DNA from: Deltaproteobacteria bacterium
GTDB lineage: Bacteria; Myxococcota_A; Polyangia; Fen-1088
Assembly: GCA_016935975.1 (NCBI GenBank)
Contig: JAFGPX010000125.1
Coordinates: 1 to 37,938, forward strand
Length of the DNA: 37,938 nt
Direction of reading: 5' to 3'
Below the pieces are notes generated by a model. The model was not told where the DNA came from. It ran no database searches and saw nothing but the letters and a program-made list of their open reading frames with translations. Below, piece by piece: positions 1 through 9,113 of the stretch (position 1 is its first letter; each line of letters begins with the position of its first letter). Made by a program: the position numbers and the translations under genes.

Positions 1-48
1 GAGCGCGGCTGCAACGAGGAGTCGACGGTTCACGACTCGAATCACCAT
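1..48 (-). CDS. 5' end of a secreted/lipoprotein-like CDS running off the window (MVIRVVNRRLLVAAAL...)
   Basis: Reverse strand ATG at 48 opens a signal-peptide-like start that stays open to the window edge; only 16 codons visible. Confidence 0.35.
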   Translation of the reverse strand, partial: MVIRVVNRRLLVAAAL

Positions 49-265
49 AGCACGCGACGGAAGGGACCGCTTTCGGGGCTGTGGTTCGGCAACTCACCCT
101 CCCGTCAGGCCCGACCGCGCAGGCCCGACCACGCATCGCCGGCCGTCGAGCGCCCTCGCCGTGATCGAGAGCCGAAGTCCGCCGCGACGTTCGCGCCGTA
201 GAGTCTCGCCCGCGCCGTCTCGAGCGTGCGCCGCCGCGATCGGACCTGTCTCGGGCCCGCTACCC

Positions 266-1036
266 CTACTTGCGGAAGGCCAGAAGCGAGAAGGTGGCAA
301 CCACCCCCACCACGATGGCCACGCCCTCGAGGACACGGTCGGACAGCCGGCGGCCTACCGCGGCTCCCAGCGAACCGCCCACCACTGCTCCCGCGCCAAG
401 CACGAGGCCATCGTCCCAGCGAATGGCTCCGGCGCACACGAAGAAGATGCCGGCCAGTCCGTTGGTCGTGGCCGAGAGCAAGTTCTTGACGGCGTTGCGC
501 TCGTGGAAGTCGCTGACGCCGTACAGGCCGAGCGCGGCCAGCATGAGAATGCCCATGCCGGCGCCGAAGTAGCCGCCGTACACCGACACCAGAAGCTGGG
601 CTCCAAACAGGAGCACGGCGTGCCGGGTGCTGCGCTCGGCCGACGTTTTCCCGGCCAGCCGGGTCAACACCGACTTCGCGGCCAGGACGGCGGTGGCGAA
701 GAGAATCAGGTAGGGGACGAAGCCGGAGAAGAGCTTGGTGGGCGTGGCCAGGAGCAGCGCGCCGCCGGCCAGCCCGCCCAGCACTGCCGCCGGCACCAGG
801 GATTTGAGCAGGCGGGGCAGGGCGGCGATCTCGCGCCGGAAGCCCCACGCGGCGGCCAGGGAGCCCGGCCACAGGGCGAGGGCGTTCGTGGCGTTGGCCA
901 GGATGGGATCGCGGCCCGCCCACAGAAGGATGGGGAAGGAGACCAGCGTCCCGCCGCCGGCCACGGCATTCATGATCCCGGCGCACACGCCGCCCGCGAA
1001 GATGGCCAGGTAGTCGAGTCCGAAAACGGCTTGCAT
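266..1036 (-). CDS. TSUP/TauE-SafE family sulfite exporter-like permease
   Basis: 256 aa, hydrophobic, GGGTLVSFPILLWAG and GGYFGAGMGILMLAALG repeats typical of TauE/SafE. Confidence 0.88.
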   Translation of the reverse strand: MQAVFGLDYLAIFAGGVCAGIMNAVAGGGTLVSFPILLWAGRDPILANATNALALWPGSLAAAWGFRREIAALPRLLKSLVPAAVLGGLAGGALLLATPTKLFSGFVPYLILFATAVLAAKSVLTRLAGKTSAERSTRHAVLLFGAQLLVSVYGGYFGAGMGILMLAALGLYGVSDFHERNAVKNLLSATTNGLAGIFFVCAGAIRWDDGLVLGAGAVVGGSLGAAVGRRLSDRVLEGVAIVVGVVATFSLLAFRK

Positions 1037-1129
1037 CGCTGTCCGGTGTCTTGGCCGGGCAAACTACCAGACCGGGGATGGCGCCGCCATCTGGGACTCC
1101 GCAGCACATTGGTGCTACGATCGAACGCC

Positions 1130-2224
1130 ATGAGACGAAACGCTCTTCTCGTCGCCTTCCTGGGCTTTGCGGCCCTGGCTGTCCCGCCCCGCACGGCCGG
1201 CGCCCAGACCGGCGGCATCACCATCAACCCCGGAGCCGACGCGGACGCGTTCGCGCAAGGCATCGGGACCACGACGGACGTTCTCGTCCAGCAGATCACC
1301 TCGCAGGTGAACGGCCTTTTCCAGGTGGCGAACGTCACGTCGTTCCTGCGGGACTTCCAGAACGCCCAGAACTTCTCCAGCAAAGGCCTGGGGGTCGACT
1401 ACGCCTCCGAGGCGACTCTGGTCGAGGCGGGGGCTACGTTCAGCTTCGCCAGCAACATCGACAAGGCCTACAAGGCCTCGGGCTCCTCCACGGATCCCCC
1501 CTTCGAGGGCGTCGGCACGAATGTCTCGCTCATGGCCGGCGTGGGCGGCGGCCTCTTCGGGTTCGACCCCTTGATGATCTTCGGCAACTGGTTCAAGCAC
1601 GGTATCTCGCTGGGTCAGTTCGACGGCAACTACCACAACTGGGGCCTACACGCGCAGATCCGGCTCTTCGGTCCGTCGCGCAAGACGTCGGCGGTCAAGA
1701 TGCTGGTTCGCTGGGGCGGGATCGCCATCACCAGCGGCGCGGACTACTCGCACATCACGTTGGGCGCGCGCACCTCCCTGCACTCGACCTTCAACTTGCC
1801 GGCCGTCGGCATTCCGCAAGGCGCGCCGGTCACCATCAGGAATACCGGCATCATGACCTTCACGGTGGAGCAGACCACGTGGAGCATCCCCCTCGAGGTG
1901 ACGACCAGCCTGCGCCTGCTCTCCCTGCTCACCGTCTACGGCGGCATCGGGCTCGACTTCCAGCTCGGCGGCGGGAGCGACATGATGCTGGACATGCGGG
2001 ACGCGAGCCTGAGCGGCGAGGTGAGCGGCGTGCGCTTCGACGACCTCGGTACCGCGGATGTCCGGGCGAGCGGGCACGTCAAGCCCAGCCCGGCGCGCCT
2101 GCGCGAGATCGTCGGCGTGCAGCTCGGCATCCTGGACATGATCCGCTTCTTCGTGCAGGTCAACATGACCGCCAGCTCGCCCATGCTGGCCAGCTTGGCC
2201 GGCGGGCTGCGCCTGGCCTACTGA
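1130..2224 (+). CDS. Secreted/outer-membrane protein, possible beta-barrel (hypothetical)
   Basis: Internal ATG of the 161-2224 ORF followed by a signal peptide (MRRNALLVAFLGFAALAVPPRTAGAQ); barrel-like alternating C-terminus ending in LRLAY. Confidence 0.75.
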   Translation: MRRNALLVAFLGFAALAVPPRTAGAQTGGITINPGADADAFAQGIGTTTDVLVQQITSQVNGLFQVANVTSFLRDFQNAQNFSSKGLGVDYASEATLVEAGATFSFASNIDKAYKASGSSTDPPFEGVGTNVSLMAGVGGGLFGFDPLMIFGNWFKHGISLGQFDGNYHNWGLHAQIRLFGPSRKTSAVKMLVRWGGIAITSGADYSHITLGARTSLHSTFNLPAVGIPQGAPVTIRNTGIMTFTVEQTTWSIPLEVTTSLRLLSLLTVYGGIGLDFQLGGGSDMMLDMRDASLSGEVSGVRFDDLGTADVRASGHVKPSPARLREIVGVQLGILDMIRFFVQVNMTASSPMLASLAGGLRLAY

Positions 2225-2290
2225 CATTCGCCCGAGCGCGCGCTTTGCCCATGGCGGGACAGGACAGAAGACCAGACGGGAGAAACGGCC

Positions 2291-4786
2291 TTGTCCGCGC
2301 TGGGTGAAGCCGTCCGCAGCAAGGTCGAATCGTCAAGGAATACCCGGCTCGCCATTCTCCTCGGAGGCATCGTGCTTTCGCAGGGGATCCTCTACGGGCC
2401 CTGCCTGGTCGGGGCGAAGCTCCTGCTTCCCCTCGACATGCTCTGGCAGGCGGGCGTGTACCTGGCCCCGACCCCGAAGACGGCGGGCAAGCTTGCGCAC
2501 GATTCCGTCCAGTCCGATTTGGTGGACCTCTTCGAACCCGAGCGCCAGTTCGTCGTCTCGGAGATGAGGGCCGGCCGGTGGCCGGAGTGGAACCCCGGGC
2601 AGTACGCCGGCAGTCCCGTCTTGATGCGGCCGTGGCTTTCGCCGCTGTCCATACTCCCGGCCGCGGTGCGCTCGCCCGTGGTGTTGGCTTGGCAACAGCT
2701 CCTGCTGGCGCTGGTCGCGGGAGCGGGGTTCTACCTCTTCTGTCGAGGGGCGCTGCGGGTTGGCTTCTGGGCCGCGGTCTGTCCGGCCTGGGTCTATCCC
2801 ATGACCGGCTTCTTCGTGTTCTGGCTCGGCGCCGCCAATCCAGTTCCCGTGGTGTGGCTGCCATGGCTGTGGTTGGCCATCGATCGGGTGGCGCGCGGCC
2901 CGTCGATGCGGAGCATGGGGATGCTCGCCTTGGTGGTGCTCTTCTGCCTGTGCGCGAGGCAGCTGGATGCGTCGGCCCAGGTTCTGTTCGTCTCGGGAGC
3001 GTACGCGGTCTGGCGCATCCTCGGCGAATTCGGCAGGCGCCGGTCGACTCGGCCGGCAGGGAAGGCGGGAGCCTTCGTGCTGGGCGGCTATCTGCTCGGG
3101 ATGGCGCTGGCCTCTCCCCATGTCCTGCCGTTGCTCGACCATGCCCGGACGGGCGAGCGCCCTTCTCGGCGAGCACGAGGCGCGGAGGATCGCCCGCCGG
3201 GGGACATCGGCGCCCTGCCGCTACTCGTTCTGCCCGACATGCGCGGGTCGACGAAGCGAGGCAGCTACCCGACGTCCGTGCCGTTTCCGGTCGAGAGCCT
3301 GTCGGTGGCGTACGCGGGGCTGGTCGGCACGCTCTTTCTCGCGCCGCTCGCCTGGCGGAGCCGAAGGCACCGGTCGTTTGCCATCTTCGCGCTCGCCTTG
3401 GCCTGCTTCTCGGTGGCATGGTGCCTGGGCCTGGTCGGTTTCGTTGGGTTGCTGCGGCTGCCGCCGCTCAACATGCTGTCGCACAACCGGCTCGTGTTCG
3501 CGGCCGCTTTCGCGATTCTGGCCATGTCGTCGATCGGACTGGATTCGCTGCGCGAGCCGGTCGCAGCCTCGCGGCGTCGCTGGCTGCTTGTCCCCTTCGC
3601 GTTCGTCTTTGTCCTCTCCGCATGGTGGTTCTATCGAGCCGTCTTCCTGCCGGAGCCGATCGCCACCGAGATCGACAAGTTCTTCCGGGAAGGGAAGGCC
3701 AACCGCTGGATTCAAGTGGCCTCCGGGGTTGGCCGCGTCCAGGCATGGTTTCGCTGGGTCTACTTCGTCGGTGGCTGGCTCACGCTCTTCGTGGCGGCTT
3801 GCTGGGCCTTGCTGGCGTCGCTGCAACGCTGGCGCTGGTGGCTTTCGGCCGGTTTGGCCACCGTGATGTTCGCCGACCTGCTGTGGTTCGCGCATGGCCG
3901 AAGCCCGCAGATCGATCCTGCCTACTACTACCCCAAGGTGCCCGCCCTCGAACAGATCGCCGCGAGGACGCAGGGACGGATCATCGGCGTCGGCTGCCTG
4001 CCGGCCACGCTGGCCCAGATGAGCGGCCTGCGCGACGTGCGTGGTTACGATGGCATCGACCCGGCTCGCTACACGGAGCTGCTCTTGCTCGCGGCCCGGG
4101 CCGACCACAAGCACACGGAGTACTCCTTGGTGCAGTGGATGTCGCCCAGGTACGAAACGGCTGCATCCGGCAGCGTGAAGCTCTCGCCCGTCTTGGACTT
4201 GCTGGGCGTGGAATACGTGATCTTTCGCGGAAAGCCCTCGGCCGGGGTCAACCCGCCGATTGTCGGCGCCGACTACTGGGCTCTGCGCAACCCCTCGGCC
4301 TTGCCGCGCGCCTTCGTTCCCCGTCGGGCCGAAAACGTGGTTGACGACGAGGAGCGGCTCGCCAAGCTGGCTTCGGAGGCGTTCGATCCGCGCGACGTCG
4401 TGTACGTCGAGACGCCGGTCTCCTTCTCCACGCCGGCGCACGGGCGGGCGACCATCACGGCCGAGACCACGAAGGAGATCGCGCTTTCGGTGGCGATGGA
4501 CGGCCCCGGCTTGGTCGTGCTCGCGGACCGATGGGATTCGGGTTGGCGCGCCACCGTGAACGGCGAGCCGGCGCCGATCCTCGTCGCGGACCATGCCCTG
4601 CGCGCGGTGATGGTCCCCCGGGGAGCGAGCATCCTCAAGTTCGTCTACAGACCCGCCAGCTTCACCCTGGGGCTGGTGCTCTGCGCCCTCGCTGCCGCGC
4701 TTCTGGCCGCCGGCCTTGTCATCGAATCGCGTCGCCCGCAGCGTCCGGGAAATCCTCGTCGCGCCCCAGCGGTCTTGCGGACGTAG
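2291..4786 (+). CDS. YfhO-like multi-pass membrane protein
   Basis: 831 aa with TTG start; many TM segments; C-terminal ...VVLADRWDSGWRATVNGEPAPILVADHALRAVMVPRGASILKFVYRP... typical of bacterial YfhO. Confidence 0.82.
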   Translation: MSALGEAVRSKVESSRNTRLAILLGGIVLSQGILYGPCLVGAKLLLPLDMLWQAGVYLAPTPKTAGKLAHDSVQSDLVDLFEPERQFVVSEMRAGRWPEWNPGQYAGSPVLMRPWLSPLSILPAAVRSPVVLAWQQLLLALVAGAGFYLFCRGALRVGFWAAVCPAWVYPMTGFFVFWLGAANPVPVVWLPWLWLAIDRVARGPSMRSMGMLALVVLFCLCARQLDASAQVLFVSGAYAVWRILGEFGRRRSTRPAGKAGAFVLGGYLLGMALASPHVLPLLDHARTGERPSRRARGAEDRPPGDIGALPLLVLPDMRGSTKRGSYPTSVPFPVESLSVAYAGLVGTLFLAPLAWRSRRHRSFAIFALALACFSVAWCLGLVGFVGLLRLPPLNMLSHNRLVFAAAFAILAMSSIGLDSLREPVAASRRRWLLVPFAFVFVLSAWWFYRAVFLPEPIATEIDKFFREGKANRWIQVASGVGRVQAWFRWVYFVGGWLTLFVAACWALLASLQRWRWWLSAGLATVMFADLLWFAHGRSPQIDPAYYYPKVPALEQIAARTQGRIIGVGCLPATLAQMSGLRDVRGYDGIDPARYTELLLLAARADHKHTEYSLVQWMSPRYETAASGSVKLSPVLDLLGVEYVIFRGKPSAGVNPPIVGADYWALRNPSALPRAFVPRRAENVVDDEERLAKLASEAFDPRDVVYVETPVSFSTPAHGRATITAETTKEIALSVAMDGPGLVVLADRWDSGWRATVNGEPAPILVADHALRAVMVPRGASILKFVYRPASFTLGLVLCALAAALLAAGLVIESRRPQRPGNPRRAPAVLRT

Positions 4787-4963
4787 CAGTCGAGATCCCG
4801 CCGCCGTGCGAGCCGCAGACGAATCTGCCCGGATCCCACCTTCATCTGGCGGTACTGCCCGCTCGCGAGAATCCAGCGCAAGAGGAGCAAGGGCCACTCC
4901 CGCGTCGCCTGCGCGAAATGCCACAAGGCCGTGGCCGAGAAGAACGCGGAGTTCGCGCCGTAG
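4787..4963 (+). pseudogene. Coding-like Cys/His-rich stretch immediately downstream and in frame with the YfhO stop (no start codon)
   Basis: Frame reads QSRSRRRASRRRICPDPTFIWRYCPLARIQRKRSKGHSRVACAKCHKAVAEKNAEFAP*; about 90% G/C at third positions. Confidence 0.35.
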
Positions 4964-5214
4964 GGCGGCGTCGATCTCGCGCCCGTGATTCCGACTCTTT
5001 TGCACCAGACGGCGCACCCTGGTCCGCTCTGCTCGAACTCCCGAATCTCTATCCTCGGCGTTCGCCGTGGGATCCGCGATGCCCGGCGGTCAAACGGAAC
5101 CCGCGCTTGAACCCGTCCGGTTTGCGCGCTAGCCTTCCACCGGAAATGCGGCGGGGGCAGAGGGTCGGAGGATCCGCGCAAGCGGGTGTCACAACTCGTT
5201 GAAAGGTCTTCACC

Positions 5215-5526
5215 ATGGAAAGCACAGACATCGTAAGCAGGGACAAACTCGTGGCGGATCTGAAGCTTGTCGTGTCCGACGCCGAGGAGCTGCTCAAGAT
5301 CACCGCCGGGGTGGCTGGTGAGAAGGTCGCGGCCGTGAGGGACAGAATGCAGAAAGGCTTGGAGCAAGCCAAGGTCAAGCTGGTGGACCTCGAGCACAAG
5401 GCCGTCGCGCAGACCAAGGCTGCGGCGCGCGCCACGGACACCTTCGTGCACGACAATCCCTGGAAGTCGGTTGGTATCGCCGCGGGAGTCGGCTTTCTGC
5501 TCGGCTTGCTCATCGGCCGCCGCTAG
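5215..5526 (+). CDS. DUF883/YqjD-ElaB family membrane-anchored protein
   Basis: 103 aa helical protein with C-terminal DNPWKSVGIAAGVGFLLGLLIGRR. Confidence 0.88.
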   Translation: MESTDIVSRDKLVADLKLVVSDAEELLKITAGVAGEKVAAVRDRMQKGLEQAKVKLVDLEHKAVAQTKAAARATDTFVHDNPWKSVGIAAGVGFLLGLLIGRR

Positions 5527-5534
5527 GGTCTCCC

Positions 5535-5933
5535 ATGGCCGACGATCCCGCGGTCCAGGGGAAGAACCACGGGCTTTTGGCGACGGCCAGTCGACTGCTG
5601 GCGACCTTGGTTTCGGCAGCCGAGACGCGCGTGGGCATCCTTGCGACCGAGTTGCAGGAAGAGGGCGTGCGCCTCGGCCGCCTGCTGTTGATCGGCGTGG
5701 CCACCCTGTTCTGTCTAGGCCTTGGCATCGTCTTGCTGGCGGTGTTCGTCGTCGTGCTCTACTGGGACTCGAATCGCCTCGCCGTGCTCGGGCTTCTGAG
5801 CGGTCTGTTCCTGGGGGTTGGCTTGGTCTGCGCCGTCGTCCTGTCGATCGTGGGGCGTAGGCACAAGATGCCGCTGGCGGAAACCGCCGACGTGCTTTCG
5901 CGGGATCGACAGAGCCTGGAGCGGGACCGGTGA
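5535..5933 (+). CDS. Phage-holin-family / YqjE-like membrane protein
   Basis: 132 aa with two TM segments; follows the YqjD-like gene. Confidence 0.8.
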   Translation: MADDPAVQGKNHGLLATASRLLATLVSAAETRVGILATELQEEGVRLGRLLLIGVATLFCLGLGIVLLAVFVVVLYWDSNRLAVLGLLSGLFLGVGLVCAVVLSIVGRRHKMPLAETADVLSRDRQSLERDR

Positions 5934-6217
5934 ATCTGTCCTTGTCCGAGATAGGGCGGCGGCGCGGGGCCCTCGTGGAACGCGCCCACAACGAGCGGGT
6001 CGAAATCGGGCGCTTGCTCGATAGCCAACGGAAGCTGATCCACATGGCGGACGCCAGCGTGTCGCTCGCCAAGTTCGTCGCCACGAAGAAGCACCTTCTC
6101 GTGGTGGCGGCGCTCGCGTTTGCCGTCTCGCAACCACGCCGATTGCTGCGCTGGGGAATCCGGGCTTGGCGACTCGACCGGTTCGTGCGGAAGGCGCGCC
6201 GCTTTTTCGGGGTATGA
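5930..6217 (+). CDS. YqjK-like protein
   Basis: 95 aa; GTG start overlaps the upstream TGA (GTGA); third gene of a yqjD-yqjE-yqjK-type order. Confidence 0.65.
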   Translation: MNLSLSEIGRRRGALVERAHNERVEIGRLLDSQRKLIHMADASVSLAKFVATKKHLLVVAALAFAVSQPRRLLRWGIRAWRLDRFVRKARRFFGV

Positions 6218-6223
6218 TCTGCG

Positions 6224-6502
6224 ATGAAGACCGGCCCGCCGCCGGTCGTGCTTCTGCCGCTTGTCGGGTCGTCGCTCCTGCTTTCCCGCACAGCTCGCGC
6301 GCAGGAGGGCTACGCTCCCCGGAAGGCAGCTCTGCCCCGGCCAGCGGACGCGCGGCTCGACCGGCGCGCCACCGGCAAGGCCACGACCATCGCCGGCTCT
6401 TCCATCCTGGGCGTGGGCACGGGTGTCGGCGACCGCCAAGCCATGCGCTGGCGCCGTCCCGGGCTGTCCGTGAGCGCGCCGGTCTTCCTGCTCGCCTTCT
6501 AG
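6224..6502 (+). CDS. Small putative secreted protein, unknown function
   Basis: 92 aa; signal peptide ending ARA-Q; high GC3; starts 6 nt after the yqjK-like stop. Confidence 0.45.
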   Translation: MKTGPPPVVLLPLVGSSLLLSRTARAQEGYAPRKAALPRPADARLDRRATGKATTIAGSSILGVGTGVGDRQAMRWRRPGLSVSAPVFLLAF

Positions 6503-6516
6503 CTGCTGCCGTCGGC

Positions 6517-7491
6517 TCAGTTGTAGGTGGCCGAGAAGAGCAACGTCAGGCCGACCGCCGACATGCGATTGTCGTAGTTCTTCATCTTCATGGACGCGAA
6601 CTGCAGCATGGTGGCCGCGCCGAGCCCCCAGTCGGCCGACACCCACCACTCCTTGCCGACCATGAGCTTGCCGGAGAAGCCGAAATCGGTGAGCTCGTCG
6701 TTTTCGTCCTCGGCGTTCGCGTCGCTGCTGATGGTGACTTGGGCGAGCCCCAAGGAGCCCCCGAAGTAGAGGTTCAAGGGATCGAGGTAATAGGCCGCGC
6801 CTGCGCCCATCCCGACGAGATTGAGGTTGGTGGACGTCATGGTGTTCGAGGTGTTGCCGGATTGCCAGGTCGGCTCGGAGGTCGCGGACACCGAGAGCTC
6901 GCCGAAGAGCAGGAGGTTGCGCGCCACGGCTCCGCCGAAAGCCATGTCGAGGGCAGGGCCCCAGCCGGACATGGTTTCGTTGACGCCCATGTGACTATCG
7001 CTCATGCGCAGGTAGCCCAGGCCCAGGCCGAGCCGCATGTAGAACCCATCGTGCTCGTGATAGCCCGGCAACGGTCCGGCGGGCCGTGGCGCGTAGTAGC
7101 CCGGCGGCGCGTAGCCCGGTGGGGGGTAGTAGCCGGGCGGATAGGATCCAGGCGGCGGCGCGTAGCCCGGGGGGTAGGCGCCAGGCGGCGGCGCGTAGCC
7201 CGGGGGGTAGGCGCCAGGCGGCGGATAGTAGGCCGGCGCCGGGTAGTAAGGAGTCGGGGCAGGTTGCGCGTTTGGGGGCGCGGCGGTTGGCGCTGCCGGC
7301 GGGGCGGTCGCGTCTGGCGCGGGCGCCGGCTCGGTCGGGGCCGCGGTCGTGGGGCTTTCCGAAGCTGCGGAACCTGCTGCAGCCGGGCTGGCAGCCGGGG
7401 GCTCGGCCTGTGCCGGGGCCGCGCCCAGGCCGAGCGGCAAGGGGACCGCCAGCATAGTGAGGGCGGAGAGCAATTGCGCTTGCACGTGCAT
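6517..7491 (-). CDS. Outer-membrane beta-barrel protein with Pro/Gly/Tyr-rich N-terminal region
   Basis: 324 aa; signal peptide; PPGAYPPGYAPP repeats, then alternating barrel strands (YMRLGLGLGYLRMSDSHMG...); AAGGAG before ATG. Confidence 0.8.
   Translation of the reverse strand: MHVQAQLLSALTMLAVPLPLGLGAAPAQAEPPAASPAAAGSAASESPTTAAPTEPAPAPDATAPPAAPTAAPPNAQPAPTPYYPAPAYYPPPGAYPPGYAPPPGAYPPGYAPPPGSYPPGYYPPPGYAPPGYYAPRPAGPLPGYHEHDGFYMRLGLGLGYLRMSDSHMGVNETMSGWGPALDMAFGGAVARNLLLFGELSVSATSEPTWQSGNTSNTMTSTNLNLVGMGAGAAYYLDPLNLYFGGSLGLAQVTISSDANAEDENDELTDFGFSGKLMVGKEWWVSADWGLGAATMLQFASMKMKNYDNRMSAVGLTLLFSATYN
7151..7216. repeat. Exact tandem duplication of a 33-bp unit within the Pro-rich coding region
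   Basis: ggcggcggcgcgtagcccggggggtaggcgcca twice in tandem (7151-7183, 7184-7216), start of a third copy follows. Confidence 0.9.
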
Positions 7492-7580
7492 GAGGACTCC
7501 TTCGGGCCAGGGGAAGGTTCATCCTACTACAGCGGCGGCGCTCGGCAGGGTTTCGCTGTGGTGGCCGGCGCATCAAGCAA

Positions 7581-7612
7581 AAGGGCGTGCCGGCTTTCGC
7601 CAGCACGCCCTT
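7581..7612 (-). terminator. Intrinsic terminator downstream of the 7635-8336 gene
   Basis: Minus strand AAGGGCGTGCTGGC-GAAA-GCCGGCACGCCCTTTTG: about 14-bp stem, GAAA loop, short T run. Confidence 0.8.
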
Positions 7613-7634
7613 GGGCAATGAGAAGTAGGACTGC

Positions 7635-8336
7635 CTAGTCCGTGTAGAAGAAGAGCGAGCCCATGTAGTTGATGTTGCTGACCTCGAGCTCCATCGTCCA
7701 GGAATCACCGAGCTTCGAGAAGTCGATGAGATGGAAACCGGCCCCGAGCCCCATGGAGAACCAGCGGGTGAAGAAGTGCTCGACGTTCAGGGCCACGGGG
7801 ATGCCAATGCCGATGGCGGTTTCGTCCGCAACTGCTGGATCCTTGCCGAACGAGAGCCCGAGGCCCACACCGGCGTCGAAGCGGGTGGAAGCACCCTTGA
7901 GCAGGTTGAACATCGCGAGCACCGATGGTGCGAACTCCCAACTCGCATCGACGTCCTTGATCTTGGTCATCGTGAGGGACAGCGATGGCAGGATGGCGAG
8001 CGCGTCACTGAGCCAGTACTTCATCATCACATACGAGGTGTTCGGGATGATGAGGCTGCTGGTGCCCGCGCTGACGCCCACGCCGAAGCCGACGGAGCCG
8101 GTCATGTCGTCTGCGGCCGGGGGCGCCACTACGGGGGCGACCGGCATGACCGCGCCCATCTCGGGGCCAGGCATCGGGGCTGGCGCCGGCGCTGGCGCCG
8201 GCGCGGGGTACGCCATGGGCGGCGGGGGAGCAGGGGCGTAGACGGGCGCGGGCGCGGGCGCCTGCGCGAAGGCAGGCAGGACCGCGCCGAGCATGGCAGC
8301 AATAGCGGTCATTGAGATGAGGGCGATTCTCGTCAT
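7635..8336 (-). CDS. Outer-membrane beta-barrel-like secreted protein with Pro/Ala-rich linker
   Basis: MTRIALISMTAIAAMLGAVLPAFAQ signal peptide, PAPAPAPAPMPG linker, GVGLGLSFG/MGLGAGFHL strands; GGAAG upstream of ATG. Confidence 0.78.
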   Translation of the reverse strand: MTRIALISMTAIAAMLGAVLPAFAQAPAPAPVYAPAPPPPMAYPAPAPAPAPAPMPGPEMGAVMPVAPVVAPPAADDMTGSVGFGVGVSAGTSSLIIPNTSYVMMKYWLSDALAILPSLSLTMTKIKDVDASWEFAPSVLAMFNLLKGASTRFDAGVGLGLSFGKDPAVADETAIGIGIPVALNVEHFFTRWFSMGLGAGFHLIDFSKLGDSWTMELEVSNINYMGSLFFYTD

Positions 8337-8491
8337 GGTTGTCTTCCTTCCTTCCGTCGATGAGTTGAGTCTTGCGACTGTCGAAATCCCAACATGTGTC
8401 CCACATGGACACACATGGGCGCTTTCTAGCCCGATTTCGGGTGACTGTCACGTTTCCCGCGAAACGCGATGCGTCCTATCTGTGGACGCGC

Positions 8492-9097
8492 CTAGACGTC
8501 GAAGCCCGAGAAATACCCGAGGGTCTTGGCGCGCGCTCGGACCTGGTCCGCGGCTTCGAGCAGCTCGGCGGTCGAGTCCCAGCGGCCGGTGAGGAAGCGC
8601 TGACGCACGCCCTCGGGCATCTCGAACGCGTAGGCCTTGCTCGCCGCTGTGATGGACCTCTCCTCCAGGCTGACGCGGATCGCGAGCTTGGGATCGGCCT
8701 CGACCGCGCCGAGCAGCGCCTCCGCGACGTCGGATGCGACCTTGCAGCAGGGCACGCCGATGGCCACGCAGTTGCCGTAGAAGATCTCGGCGAAGCTCTC
8801 GCCCACGATGACCTTGATGCCCCAGCGCATGATGGCCTGGGGCGCGTGCTCGCGCGACGAGCCGCAACCGAAGTTCTTGTTGACGACGAGCACCTGTGCG
8901 CCTTGGTACGCGTCGAAGGGATGGACTTGGCCGGCGGCCGCGAGCTGGGCGCGGTCGTCCTCGAAAGCGTGCTCGCCCAGGCCGTCGAAGACCACGGTGC
9001 GCAGGTAGCGCGCGGGAATGATGCGGTCGGTGTCGATGTCGTTGCCGCGCAAGGGGACAGCACGGCCGGTGAAGAGATTCCGTTTTGCGTCTTCCAT
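8492..9097 (-). CDS. leuD: 3-isopropylmalate dehydratase small subunit
   Basis: [15 protein letters not shown] and [21 protein letters not shown] motifs. Confidence 0.95.
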   Translation of the reverse strand: MEDAKRNLFTGRAVPLRGNDIDTDRIIPARYLRTVVFDGLGEHAFEDDRAQLAAAGQVHPFDAYQGAQVLVVNKNFGCGSSREHAPQAIMRWGIKVIVGESFAEIFYGNCVAIGVPCCKVASDVAEALLGAVEADPKLAIRVSLEERSITAASKAYAFEMPEGVRQRFLTGRWDSTAELLEAADQVRARAKTLGYFSGFDV

Positions 9098-9113
9098 GGT
9101 GTTCTCCCTGTCT

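Noticed and set aside
4900-4963. CxxCH motif as a c-type cytochrome
   Set aside because: Single motif in a short start-less stretch without a signal peptide; kept only as an unexplained coding-like fragment
3221-5017. 598-aa reverse ORF
   Set aside because: Antisense shadow of the YfhO-like gene; charged low-complexity translation, no motifs
4645-6291. 548-aa reverse ORF spanning the yqj-like genes
   Set aside because: Antisense to three recognisable genes; Arg/Pro/Ser-rich composition typical of spurious ORFs in very GC-rich DNA
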